Shown here: positions 51,017 through 61,733 of the stretch, one piece after another
How the letters are laid out: the number at the start of each line of letters is the position of its first letter
How positions within the stretch are numbered: position 1 is the first letter of the stretch
Assembly (NCBI RefSeq): GCF_036320965.1
Contig: NC_092287.1
Coordinates: 15,757,005 to 15,821,004 of the forward strand
DNA length: 64,000 nt
From: Panulirus ornatus
Lineage: Eukaryota; Arthropoda; Malacostraca; Decapoda; Palinuridae
Direction of reading: 5' to 3'
Made by a program: the position numbers and the translations under genes
Notes under the pieces: generated by a model
Seen by the model: the letters and a program-made list of their open reading frames with translations, nothing else
The model's database searches: none
Told to the model about the DNA's origin: nothing

Positions 51017-52235
51017 TTTTTTCCTCTTCCAATTTGGTCTCCCACTTCTTCTCGTACCCTCCACCTCTGACATATATATCCTCTTTCTCAATCTTTCCCC
51101 ACTGATTCCCTCCATGTGACCAAACCATTTCAAAACACCCTCCTCTGCTCTCTCAACCATACTCTTTTTTTTATCACACATCTCTCTTACCCTTTCATTA
51201 CTTACTCGATCAAACCACCTCACACCACATATTCTCCTGAAAAATTTCATTTCCAATAAATCCACCCTCCTTCAAACATATGCATTTTTGCTGTCCGAGA
51301 TAACGTTCTCGACTTCCATACATTCTTCAACGCTCTCATAATCTTCGTCCCCTCCACCGACCTGTGACTCACTTCCGGTTCCATGGTCTCATCCGCTGCG
51401 AAATCCACTCCCAGATATCTAAAACTTCACTTCATCCAGTTTTCCTCCATTCAAACTTACCTCCCAATTGACTTGTCCCTCAACACTACTGAACCTAATA
51501 ACCTTGCTATTATTCAAATCTACTCTCAGCATTGTTCTTTCACACACTTTACCAAACTCAGTCACCAACTTCTGCAGTTTCTCACCTGAATCAGCCACCA
51601 GTGCTGTATCAACAGTGAACAATAACTGACTCAATCCCAAGCCCTCTCATCCACAATAGACTGTATAAACTCTTCTCCAAAACTCTTGCATTCACTTCTC
51701 TAACAACCCGATTCATAAACAAATTACACAACCATGGAGACCTCACGCACCCCTACCGCAAACCAACATTCAATGGGAACCAATTACTCACCTCTCTTCC
51801 TACTTGTATACATGCCTTACATCCTTGATAAACCCTTTTCTCTGCTTCTAGTAGCTTACCTCCCACAATATATATTAATAATACCTTCCACAGCACATCT
51901 CAATCTATCCTGTCATATACCTTCTCCAGATCCATAAATGCTACATACAAATCCATCTGTTTTTCTAAGTATTTCTCACAAACATTCTGTAAAGCAAACA
52001 CCTGATCCACACATCTTCTACCACTTCTGAAACAATACTGCTCTTCCGCCTTTATCCTCTCAATCAACACCCTCCCATATAATTTCCTAGCAATACTCAA
52101 CAAACTGATACCTCTGTAATTTGAACACTTACCTTTATCCCCTATGCCTTTGTACAATGGCACTTCCGCCAATCCTCAGGCGCTTCACCGTGAACCATGT
52201 ATACATTGAATACCCTTACCAACCACTGCATCCCT
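51017..52235 (-). mobile_element. Old RTE-like LINE copy AB, fold-back partner
   Basis: Antisense, diverged subfamily. It covers C-terminal motifs (RRICGVRWFDRVSN, KKKSMVERAEEGVLKWFGHM), LLFTVDTALVADSGEKLQ (motif C changed to FTVD), and the RT front (51900-52172: YKGIGDKGKCSN, ISLLSIARKLYGR, FMDLEKVYDRID). It ends at about 52235 and is followed by a flank also found after copy AE (63546). Confidence 0.85.
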
Positions 52236-52700
52236 TCGCATTTTAGGGTTCATCCAAATCAGAATGCGGATATGCCAGCAAAAAGTGTAACTTCTAAAGA
52301 TGAAACTGACGTCCAATGTCGCTGATGCACGAGACTTATGAACAATGATCAAATGTGAACAAAGAGAAACGTATCGATGTAGGCTGATGAACGAACTTTT
52401 TGATGAGTGTGATTTTAGACACTATATAACAGTAAGTGTTAATAATACAGTTATTTATAAATGGTACGGGAATGATATAGTCCAAATGAGACTTAGATTA
52501 GAATACAAATATTTTGGCAATTTTGGACTGCTTCTACAAAGAAGAACTAGTTAGAGATAGTGAGAGACCTTAAAATGTTTGCTCCATCGATATTTGACTA
52601 ATGTAAAGTCATTTTTGAAAATATTGATTAATTCTAAATGTAGAATGACCAATGTAGGTAAATATTAATTAATAATGGATGAAAATGTAATTTAGCGTAA
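52236..52700. repeat. Flank duplicated at 63546-64000
   Basis: About 460 bp. It contains a 69-codon frame (52345-52554, MIKCEQRETYRCRLMNELFD) whose counterpart at 63661-63885 has many replacement changes and a 5 bp deletion. I do not recognise it, and the pattern does not suggest a conserved protein. Confidence 0.75.
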
Positions 52701-52814
52701 GTTTATTCGTATGAATGCAATGTGTACAGTGTTAAGTGAGAATAGAAAGCTGTCATCCTATTGGTTTGTTTTTAGTTTTCACTTGACAATAAAAGATTAA
52801 GTCTACGCTCAAAA

Positions 52815-52820
52815 CACACA

Positions 52821-52880
<60 letters not shown>

Positions 52881-52888
52881 CACACACA
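52815..52888. repeat. (CA)n microsatellite
   Basis: About 74 bp of CA repeats with one CGCA interruption. Confidence 0.98.
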
Positions 52889-52909
52889 CTTCATACTTGT
52901 ATACAAAGA

Positions 52910-53059
52910 CGTAAGATGGTCAGAGTTACTGATCATGAATAAGGCACCAAGGTCCCGCGCATGGGTTCGAATCCTGGGTTTAGCAGTTAGGTCACACCCA
53001 ACCCAGGTTTTCTTCCTGCACTTGAAGGTAGTCAGTAACTGGACATCTAGATTAAGATG

Positions 53060-53062
<3 letters not shown>
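52910..53062 (+). mobile_element. Possible tRNA-derived SINE remnant
   Basis: It contains a perfect Pol III B box (GGTTCGAATCC, 52965-52975). About 45 bases upstream is a weak A-box-like TGGTCAGAGTT. It is followed by an unrelated body and a TG tract (53063-53115), a common SINE arrangement. A neutral match to the B box cannot be excluded. Confidence 0.4.

Positions 53063-53115
<53 letters not shown>
53063..53115. repeat. (TG)n microsatellite
   Basis: About 52 bp of TG repeats, ending in TATACACG. Confidence 0.97.
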
Positions 53116-53118
<3 letters not shown>

Positions 53119-54591
53119 CACGTATGAGTAAAGAAATGGTACAGAGGAGATTAAGAGACAGTGTAACACAATTGTGAAGCTCTCTTTCCGTATCATTCAG
53201 TGAATAATCGCACACCTATAGACTTCTTAATCTCTTACGGTTGCTTCTTTATAATGTTTCAAGAAGAACGGCACTATCTTATCGCAAGTCGGATAAGATA
53301 GCACCTGTTTTTCATTGAGTCTATTTATGTTGATAATTACATACGTGCTATCATGTTTCTTGTTGCTAATAATGCACCTGTACTGGGGTAGGTCATTCCT
53401 CTTTTGTCCCAGTACGTACTGGGATAACTTGTAAGACATAGATTTAGTTAGGGAACAAAGAGGAGCGTTCAGAGAGACTACACCTATAAGAGACATCCTA
53501 TTGTGATTCATATCCTGTCTTTTTTTTCTCTCAATTATCGTTTAGCGTATCGTACCAAGAATCAGGAGTAACATGAATTATGTCAATCATCAGTGAACCA
53601 AAGGAGGAGTACAGGAGAGCAGATGTTGCCGTGAGCACGGAGGCAGCAGCGGTTAGTCAGTCTTCAAGCTCTCTTGTAGGTTAAGACAGTTCTCTTTTCC
53701 AATGCTAGTGCATGAAAGGGCCTTGGGAAATTAATGCTTTTCACACGAAATGTATCCATGGAGTCTTGTTTAGAAAAAACTATTGTAATGTTCTGGTGTA
53801 ATCCATTATGTAATGCGTAATCATTCTTCAGTACTCTGAATTTAGTGTATAACGGTATTTACATCCCATCAATACCTGACGTTTAAAGGATGACGTTACG
53901 TCGTTAAGAATATGTGTTGTTAGCTCACAGCAGAGTAGTGATGATGGATGTTATCGATATCTTATATCGAGAAAATAACCAAAAGCTGTCAAGTAGTATG
54001 ACTACATTGCTTCAAGAGCTCCGTAAAACTCTGCTGCTGTAGTCCCACCGTGTGTCCTGCACTTGTCACTATCCTGTTCTAAAATGGTGTATCTCACTCC
54101 CACCCTCTCTTTTTCCTCTCCAACTAAGTAACCTACCCCTCGGCACAGCATACTCCCACCTATACAATCGCCGTAACACAGCCACTGTGTCTTTAGTATA
54201 GAAAACATAGTACGGATCAGACACAACTTTTACCTGTATTATGGAGCAATAATGAGCGGTCTCCTTTGACTTTCACATATGTTTACTTGACTCAGTAATA
54301 TGATATACATATACAAAGATCAGTTCTAATGAATACGTGTTAGATGAATACTCTGTAGATACCATTGCAAATCTTCACTATTTCACGCATTGGTAAGGTA
54401 GCGCCATGAACTGACACGATTATCATTTCCTCACATGACTCTCGTGAAAGATATAATTTGCATAAAACTACATAAGAATGTAGTATTCCATGAAATTTGT
54501 AGTAAATCATCGGCGATAGCAAAATTCATATAATTCAATGTATCATCAACGATGAGTGACCCGAAAATTTAGTGGGACTCAAAACAACGGT
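53116..54591. other. No recognised gene; distant copy of the tRNA flank
   Basis: About 1.5 kb without a convincing ORF. The part from about 53965 (GAGAAAATAACCAAAAG, AGAGCTCCGTAAA) is related to the flanks of the other two tRNA-Ala copies but is much more diverged. A trace of a LINE/short-element tail (TTTCACGCATTGGTAAGG) lies near 54380. Confidence 0.5.
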
Positions 54592-54664
54592 TGGAGATGC
54601 GGGGCATCGATCCCCGTACCTCTCACATGCTAAGCGAGCGCTCTACCATTTGAGCTACATCCCC
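54592..54664 (-). tRNA. tRNA-Ala (AGC)
   Basis: 73 nt on the minus strand. Acceptor GGGGATG/CATCTCC, A-box arm TAGCTCAAATGGTAGAGC, anticodon AGC, T arm CGGGGATCGATGCCCCG (one change from the other two copies, making a full Watson-Crick pair in place of G-T). Flanks diverged strongly from the other two copies while the tRNA stayed almost identical, which argues for selection. Confidence 0.93.
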
Positions 54665-55158
54665 GTGATAGCAACATTCACCAGCAGCCAGCAACTACCA
54701 AATAAACACAGGGTCCAGCACGTCTTAGGCGCAACCACTCATAGAAAACGGCATATTTTCATTATCAAAGAAAATGATAGTAAGTGAACGAGAACCTAGT
54801 ATATTACATTTTCTTTCCACGTAAAATTTAAGTGTGGAAAAATGAAGAATATGTTACTGGTTTCAGTTTAAATTTTCTCTAAAATTCTGTTTTTGTATTG
54901 TAATGTTCTCCTTAATCAAACATGTTTCTTAAAAGGTATCTTTGGTTTCAGTTTATCTTCATTGGTAGGAAAGCCATAATTCTTTTCAAGAAGGACCACT
55001 CATTCACTCATTCAGTGAAAATGTGTATGGTATTAAAGTTTCCGTAAGTACCTGATGATGGTGCTCATTATTTTTTTTATTATAATTTGAAGACGACGGC
55101 CTTAATAACCCTTGCAGTCAGCAGGACTAAACATAAATAACCAGCCAATTTGCTTTTC

Positions 55159-55167
<9 letters not shown>
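54665..55167. other. No recognised feature
   Basis: About 500 bp of AT-rich DNA between a tRNA gene and a TA tract. No ORF or repeat relation seen. Confidence 0.45.

Positions 55168-55237
<70 letters not shown>
55168..55237. repeat. (TA)n microsatellite
   Basis: TA repeats before a short-element copy. Confidence 0.97.
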
Positions 55238-55240
<3 letters not shown>

Positions 55241-55461
55241 CGCTCGTTATAGGGGAGAAAGAATACTTCCCAGGTATTCCCTCCTTGTCTTAGAAGGCGG
55301 GTAAAAGGAGAGGGAGCGGGGGGCTGGAAATCCTCCCCTCCTGTTTTAAGTTTTCCGGAAAAGGAACAGAGAAGGAGGCCAAGTGAGGATTTCCCTCAAA
55401 GGCTCAGTCCTCTGTTTTTAACGCTACCGCGCTAACGCGGGAAATGGGGAATAGTATGAAA

Positions 55462-55463
<2 letters not shown>
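55238..55463 (+). mobile_element. Short LINE-derived element, copy S7
   Basis: Sense copy with more changes: TATAGGGGAGAAAGAATACT, GAAGGCGGGTAAAAGG, GGGGGGCTGGAAATCCTCCC, AAGGAACAGAGAAGG, AACGCTACCGCGCTAACGCG, GGAATAGTATGAAAT. TA tracts lie on both sides. Confidence 0.82.

Positions 55464-55526
<63 letters not shown>
55464..55526. repeat. (TA)n microsatellite
   Basis: TA repeats between a short element and a PLE tip. Confidence 0.97.
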
Positions 55527-55530
<4 letters not shown>

Positions 55531-55660
55531 AAAGATCACAATTTTGCGCGTGATTAAGTATATTCCTATGTTTCCATGGGGAAAATGAAACACAGTAAGT
55601 TCCTTAGTGCTGTTTCGTGTAATAATCACATCATCAAGAGGGACACAATCGCATCTTACA
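55527..55660 (-). mobile_element. PLE 3' tip fragment P6
   Basis: Antisense PLE end. The outermost block is TTGGAAAAGATCACAATTTT, GCGCGTGATTAAG. Then come TATTCCTATG and GAAAATGAAACAC, followed by the hammerhead-like region TTTCGTGTAATAATCACATC, ATCAAGAGGGACAC. This copy shows that the PLE end extends about 35 bp past the CATAGGAATA point where other copies stop. Confidence 0.75.
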
Positions 55661-55664
55661 TACT

Positions 55665-56105
55665 TCAAGTCGTTCCTGAATATCTAGGATATCTCCGTTA
55701 GAGCACCAGATATCCCTTGAACATCAAGGAAATCCTTAGTAGAGTTCTGATTCTTATAAATCATTCATGAATGTCTAGGAAAACGCAGTATAGCAGGAAC
55801 TACTGCAAGTTGTTATCCAGTATCTAAGAAAGCCACTTTTCAGCACCAGATAATGTTGATGAAAACTCCAGTTACTGCAGGTCGAACTTGAATATCTAGG
55901 AAAGCCTCGGTACAGCACCAGATACTGCAGGTCGTCTTCGAGTGTCTGGAAATCCCCCAGTATTGCACCAGTTCCTACAGGGCACGCTTGAAATCTAGGA
56001 TATCCCTTGCACAACACCAGTAATTGGAGGTCGCCCTTGGATCGCTAGGAAAGTCCTGTTGTTTCCCTTAGATATTTAGGAAATCCCCGCAGTCTTAGAT
56101 TGTTA
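55665..56105. repeat. Minisatellite, about 50 bp units
   Basis: About eight degenerate units (CACCAGATACTGCAGGTCG, CTTGAATATCTAGGAAAGCC). Same family as at 22978 and 26240. The last 150 bp are repeated at 57805-58020, on the other side of an RT remnant. Confidence 0.8.
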
Positions 56106-56219
56106 TGACAACGTTAGCTTTGGTTTTGATCACGAAGAAATTTGGATGGATTTTTTTTTCGAATTGCTCGATATCATTTAACACCGTACTACATTGGAGG
56201 CTGGTAAGCTTAATCTACA

Positions 56220-57790
56220 GTTAGGAGTAAGTAAATGACTTCTTCCACGGGACAAAAATTAGTGGAAAGAAGCAAAGGAAGCACATATGAAGACTTTTCC
56301 TGAAATAGGACTCCTCCCAAGGACTACTCCCAAGGTGGTATTTCATTTCTAACCAGCGTGTCCACTTCTTGCACTTCCAGACCAGAATTTCCACTCAGGA
56401 GGTGCATTCTGAGTTTGAGAGGCGACGGGCTGTAGTATTTCTTCTTCTGGTCATCAGAATACAACAATTTAACGTTAATTCATCTCGCAACCTGAAGGGA
56501 GAGACATTTGCCTCAACTTACAATCAAGGAACTCTAGGACATGACAGAGCTCCAAGACACAGTCGCAGGCATTTATTCTGCAACATATCCAACTTTCTCA
56601 GAGTATAGTTTCTCTCCGAAGCATACACCTAAGAGCCATAGTCTTTTTACTTATAAGGGCCTTGTACAACATTGATAAAGATTTCCTGTCGGCTCCCAAA
56701 AATAAACTTGCAAGATACTTAAGAATATCTAACCTTATATTACATTCTATGATCAAATAATATATATGTTTTTCCAATTTAACCTCCGGTCAAAGTTTAA
56801 TCCAACAAACCTTACGTTACTACAGAAGAGAATCAGGTTGCTGTCAAAATTTTGTCGCAAGTTACAGGAGTATATTTATTTCTATGGGTAAATACAGCCG
56901 CGACACTTTTAGCTAGTGAAACCTAAAATCCCCAATGTAGCACCCAACGATGAACGGACTCAAGTGCAATTTGAACCCGTTCAGCCGAGAACTGTACATT
57001 AGGCGAAGAATGCCTTATCGCACAATCATCAGCATAAAGTGAGCATTCTAGGTTTAAGTGACGGAAGCTGGAGACAGAATATCATTAATCATGATATTGA
57101 ATAATGCTGGGCTCATAAAGCTGTCTCGCGGCACCCCATTCTCTTGGACAGATGTGTCCCAGATTACGTTAGATGCAGTTATCTTGACAGCAAATGTTCT
57201 ATCAAAAAAAAATTTGAACAAAAATAGGTGAAAAACCTCTTAAAACGATAACATAAAATTTGCCTGAGATTCTGTTTCGCCATGCCATGTGAAAGGCTTT
57301 CTACAAATCTAAGAAAACTGCAATCAGAAAATCTTTTTATTTACAAGGTATCTGAAATGTTGTTCTAAATCTATCAAATGGTCTATTGTGCTTCTGTGTT
57401 TACGGAATGCACACTGTTGATCATTTAGTAAGTTCTGCAATTCTAATAGAAAATTAGCCTTTTATTAATCATTCTTTATATGACTTATAAAAGCATCTGT
57501 CAGCGCAATACGTCGAAACGAATTGAAATTCGAAAGACGTTCAGAACCATTTAGGATGGGGATGACGTGCTCAGAGTGCCATGAGTTTAGAAACGTTCTA
57601 GACGTCCAAATCTCATTTGTACAATGCTAACAGATCATTTCGTAGGCCATCCCGCTGGGTCCCGGGCTGGTACCTTTACAGGTCATGAAGTAATTCCTTA
57701 AGGGTAATCATTGTCTGGTATATTTTCATCTTCTGTGGCAAAGTCAATCACTGTCTACTTCTCCTGAACCTTGTGGTGTAAAACCCGTCG
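56220..57790 (-). mobile_element. I/Jockey-like non-LTR RT remnant
   Basis: Read on the minus strand through several frames. The front is KGTSPGP-like. RT motifs are DQQCAFRKHRSTIDHLIDLE (near 57420-57360), a G-VP-DSFMSPALFNIMINDIL block (near 57140-57080) and LYADDCAIRHSSPN (near 57035-56995; YADD catalytic motif). The C-terminal region includes FLGADRKSLSMLYKALI (near 56700-56650), LDMLQNKCLRLCLGALS and VEANVSPFRLRDELTL. It is riddled with stops. Assignment to the I/Jockey group is by motif style only. Confidence 0.7.
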
Positions 57791-57799
57791 ATCGTAATT

Positions 57800-58020
57800 T
57801 GGTATTGCACCAGTTCCTGCAGGGCACGCTTGAAAATCTAGGATAGCCTTTGCATAACACCAGTCATTGGACGTCGCCCTTGGACCGCTAGGAAAGTCCT
57901 GTTGTGCTACCAATTATTGCAAGTCGCCCCGGAATTCTTAGAGCTCCATTGTAGTATCAATTACTGCAGGTCGCCCTTAGATATCTAGAAAGTCTCCGCA
58001 GTTTTAAATTGTTATGAATA
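57800..58020. repeat. Minisatellite, second block
   Basis: About four units closely matching 55960-56105 (TATTGCACCAGTTCCT, AGGGCACGCTTGAAA, CGCTAGGAAAGTCCTGTTG). The RT remnant lies between the two blocks. Confidence 0.8.
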
Positions 58021-58249
58021 CGACATTATGACATCAAAGATAGTGCCTGAATTAAGAGATATAAACTAAATCAAGAGGTTTTACGACATTAACTTGACTT
58101 TCATGGAAGAAAGAAGAGTAAGGGGTTGCTTGACAAAAACTTTCAATTTTATAAATCAGTTTGACGATGTCGAAAGTGATCAGTTTCTCTAAGAATTGCT
58201 GAAATAGAACAAACAGATGCTATGAAAAGAAATTATGCGAGAAACTTGT
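58021..58249. other. No recognised feature
   Basis: About 230 bp between the minisatellite and a LINE piece. Nothing recognised. Confidence 0.4.
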
Positions 58250-59045
58250 TCGAGAAGAGGAATGGGATGTATTGCGGGAAGCAGTGATGGCTTGCGCAAA
58301 AGATGCCTGTGGCATGAGAAAGGTGGGATGTGGGCAGATTAGAAAGGGTAGTGAGTGGTGGGATAAAGAAGTTAGATTGTTAGCGGAAGAGAAAAGAGAG
58401 GCATTTGCAGGAAAATAGTGCAAATGACTGGGAGATGCATAAAAGAAATAGTCAAGAGGTCAAAAGAAAGGTGAAGAGGTGAAAAAGAGGGCAAATGAGA
58501 GTTGGGGTAAGAGAGTATCATTAGATTTTAGGGAAAATACAAAGATGTTTTGGAAGGAGGTAAATAAAGTGCGTAAGATCAGAGAACCAATGGAAACATC
58601 AATGAAGGGGGCAAATAGGGAGGTGATAACAAATAGTTGTGAAGTGAGAGGGAGACGGAGTGAGTATTTTCCAGGATTATTGAATGTGTGTGATGATAGA
58701 GTGGCAAGTATTGGGTGTTTTGGTCGAGGTGATGTGGGAGGTGAGAGGATTAGGGAAAATGATTTGATAAACAGAGAAGAGGTAGTGAAAGCTTTGCAGA
58801 AGATGAAAGCCGGCAAGGCGGCGGGTTTGGATGGTAAAGCTGTGGAATTTATCTAAAAAGGGGGTGACTGTGTTGTTATCTGTTTGGTGATAATATTCAG
58901 TGAATGTATGGCTCATGGTGAAGTGCCTAAGGATTGGCGGAATGCATGTATAGTGACATTTATAAGGCAAAAGGGATGTAGGTGAGTGTTCAAACTACAG
59001 AATCGTAAATTTGTTGAGTATTCCGGGGAAATTATATGGGAGGTA
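58250..59045 (+). mobile_element. RTE-like LINE copy AC, twin of copy X
   Basis: Same subfamily and same extent at its 3' side as 43190-44013: [71 protein letters not shown]. Open at 58479-58856. It stops at the same base next to PLE sequence. The 5' ends of the twins differ: this one begins at EEWDVL and copy X about 60 bp earlier. Confidence 0.85.
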
Positions 59046-60223
59046 AGATATCCTGTAGGAAAATTGCTAAAGGATATCTTACCTTCTAATGCAGTTTGGT
59101 TTAGGTATGCAGATGATGTTCTTTGTGTTTGGCCAACAGATGGAAATTGACAAACATTTCTCCCCTTATTCAACAATCTAGTGACTTTCTTCAAATTTAC
59201 TGTACAAAGTGAAAATAATGATATGTTACCATTTTTAGAATATTTGATCCATAGGCAAGGAAACAAGTTTAAGTTTAGCATACACAGAAAATTAAAATTA
59301 TATGCTCATATATCCATTATTACTCATCTCAATATACAATTGTATGCTCATATATCCATTATCACTCAATGTGACAGAGTTAGATTATCATTATTTTAAT
59401 CTATGTTCCCTAGGGCATTACTTAATTGCAGTCCAGAGAATATTGATGAAGAGTTTGAGAAGATACATTCTATTTGATATAAGGTAAAGTACCTTAGATC
59501 TTTCACTGATAAATCCCATATGTTAGCAAAGAAATCATTTTATAGAGTTGAGCCCAAACCTCCCATCGACACCAAGAATCTGTAAATCCTCCCTTATAAT
59601 AATAATTCTACTTTAATTCCATGTTGCTTAAATCCTTTAATGTAAATGTTTCCTTCAGCAACAATAATACTATAAAGAATATCTTAATCAGGAAATCACC
59701 AGAAATTTCTGGGTGCATCTATAAAGTACCAGGCAGAAATCGTGATTAGTTTTGTTGGTCAGACTTGTAAGGATCTTTCTGTTGCACATAAGCATCATAT
59801 ATATAGTATAAGAACGGGGCAAGAATCAAATGCCTTCTTTAATCACGTTATAAACTATGATCATTGTATTGACTGGAGTAATGCCACCTCAGTTATTACC
59901 TCTAACTCCAATACCATGAGAAACATCATTAAAACCTCAATTATTAGATACACAAAGAATTATAATCTTAATATTAGTGATGGTCTATATAAATTGGAGG
60001 ACATTGTTGTTGGCAAAATTAGTCTCTTTTGGACAATCGCATGTTTACCATTGGCGTCCCAGCTACGTCTCTTCCTTGTATATCAACTGACTGTTATAAA
60101 TATCTCTTGTGTCTTCCCTGAAAAAATGATTATTACACGAAAGTGCCTTGGGAACTTATCATGCTTCTTTCTCCCCATGGACTTATAGGAATATACTCGA
60201 TCACGCGCAAAATTGTGATCCTT

Positions 60224-60229
<6 letters not shown>
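59046..60229 (+). mobile_element. Penelope-like element piece P4, twin of P3
   Basis: RT end WFRYADDVLCVWPTDG (59095-59145; the YADD is intact here), NNLVTFFKFTVQSENNDMLP, FLEYLIHRQGNKF at 59181-59399. It then has the pre-GIY region and KDLSVAHKHHIYSIRTGQES, HVINYDHCIDWSNATS at 59742-60188. A tandem block LYAHISIITHLNIQ/LYAHISIITQCDR is visible. Past CATAGGAATATA-like TTATAGGAATATA (60184-60196) it continues with an inverted repeat GATCAC...GTGATC (60200-60221) before the TA tract. Frameshifted and inactive. Confidence 0.83.

Positions 60230-60295
<66 letters not shown>
60230..60295. repeat. (TA)n microsatellite
   Basis: TA repeats between the PLE 3' end and the tail of LINE copy AD. Confidence 0.97.
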
Positions 60296-60301
<6 letters not shown>

Positions 60302-61733
60302 CTATTTATTTTGCTTTGTGGCTGTCTCCCGCGTTTGCGAGGTAGCGCAAGGAAACAGACGAAAGAAATGGCCTAACCCACCCCCATACACATGTATATA
60401 CATACGCGTCCACACACGCAAATATACATAGTAATATATCTCAATGTACACATATATATACACACACACACACATACATATATACACATTCACACAATTC
60501 ACACTGCTTTTATTCATTCCTATCGCCACCTTACCACACATGGAATAACATCCCCCTCCCCCCTCATGTGTGCGAGGTAGCGCTAGGAAAAGACAACAAA
60601 GGCCCCATTCGTTCACACTCAGTCTCTAGCTGTCATGTAATAATGCACCGAAACCACAGCTCCCTTTCCACATCCAGGCCCCACAGAACTTTACATGGTT
60701 TACCCCAGACGCTTCACATGCCCTGATTCAATCCATTGACATCACGTCTACCCCGGTATACCACATCGATCCAATTCACTCTATTCCTTTCCCGCCTTTC
60801 ACCCTCCTGCATGTTCAGGCCCCAGTCACTCAAAATCTTTTTCACTCCATCTTTCCACCTTTAATTTGGTCTCCATCTTCTCCTCGTTCCTTCCACCTCC
60901 ACCACATATATCCTCTTGGTCAATCCTTCCTCACTCATTCTCTCCATGTGCCCAAACCATTTCAAAACACCCTCTTTTGCTCTCTCAACCATGCTCTTTT
61001 TATTTCCACACATCTCTCTTGCCCTTACATTACGTATTCGATCAAACCACATCACACCACATATTGTCCTCAAAGATCTCATTTCCAGTACATCCACCCT
61101 CCTGCGCACAACTCTATCCATAGCCCACGCCTCGCAACCACTATTCCTTCAAACATACCCATTTTTGCTTTCCGAGATAAGGTTCTCGACTTCAACACAT
61201 TCTTCAAGACTACCAGGATTTTCACCCGCTCCCCCACCCTATGATTCACTTCCGCTTCCATGGTTCCATCCGCTGCCAGATCCCCTCCCAGATATCTAAA
61301 ACACTTTACTTCCTCCAGTTTTTCTCCATTCAAACTTACCTCCCAGTTGACATGACCCTCAACCCTACTGTACCTAAAACCTTGCCCTTTTTCACATTTA
61401 CTCTTAACTTTCTTCTTTCACACACTTTACCAAACTCAGTCAACAGCTTCTGCAGTTTCTTACATGAATCAGTCACCAGCGCTGTATCATCAGCGAACAA
61501 CAACTGACTCACTTCCCAAACTCTCACATCCCCAACAGACTTCATACTTGCCCCTCTTTCCAAAACTCTTCCATTCACCTCCCTAACAACCCCATCCATA
61601 AACAAATTGAACAACCATGGAGACATCACACACCCCTTCCGCAAACCTACATTCACTGAGAACCAATCACTTTCCTCTCTTCCTACAAGTACACATGCCT
61701 TACATCCTCGATAAAAACTTTTCACTGCTTTGT
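60296..61733 (-). mobile_element. RTE-like LINE copy AD, 3' half with long 3'UTR
   Basis: Antisense. The long-form 3'UTR is 60310-60720 (two GAGGTAGCGC blocks). The coding remainder is at 60861-61121 (DVLEMRSLRTICGV, GHMERMSEEGL), 61079-61333 (FRYLGGDLAADGT) and 61336-61733 (SDWFSVNVGLRKGCVMSPWL, LLFADDTALVTDS). It lacks about 20 bp around the YGCEAW region (near 61140). It is cut at KLLEAVK, where a shared GCTT joins it to the 3'UTR of copy AE. Confidence 0.88.

Noticed and set aside
54002..54226. 74-codon minus frame near the third tRNA
   Set aside because: Low complexity of evidence: no motif, no counterpart beside the other tRNA copies.
55775..56017. 80-codon frame in the minisatellite
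   Set aside because: Reading of tandem units; no start context or homologue seen.
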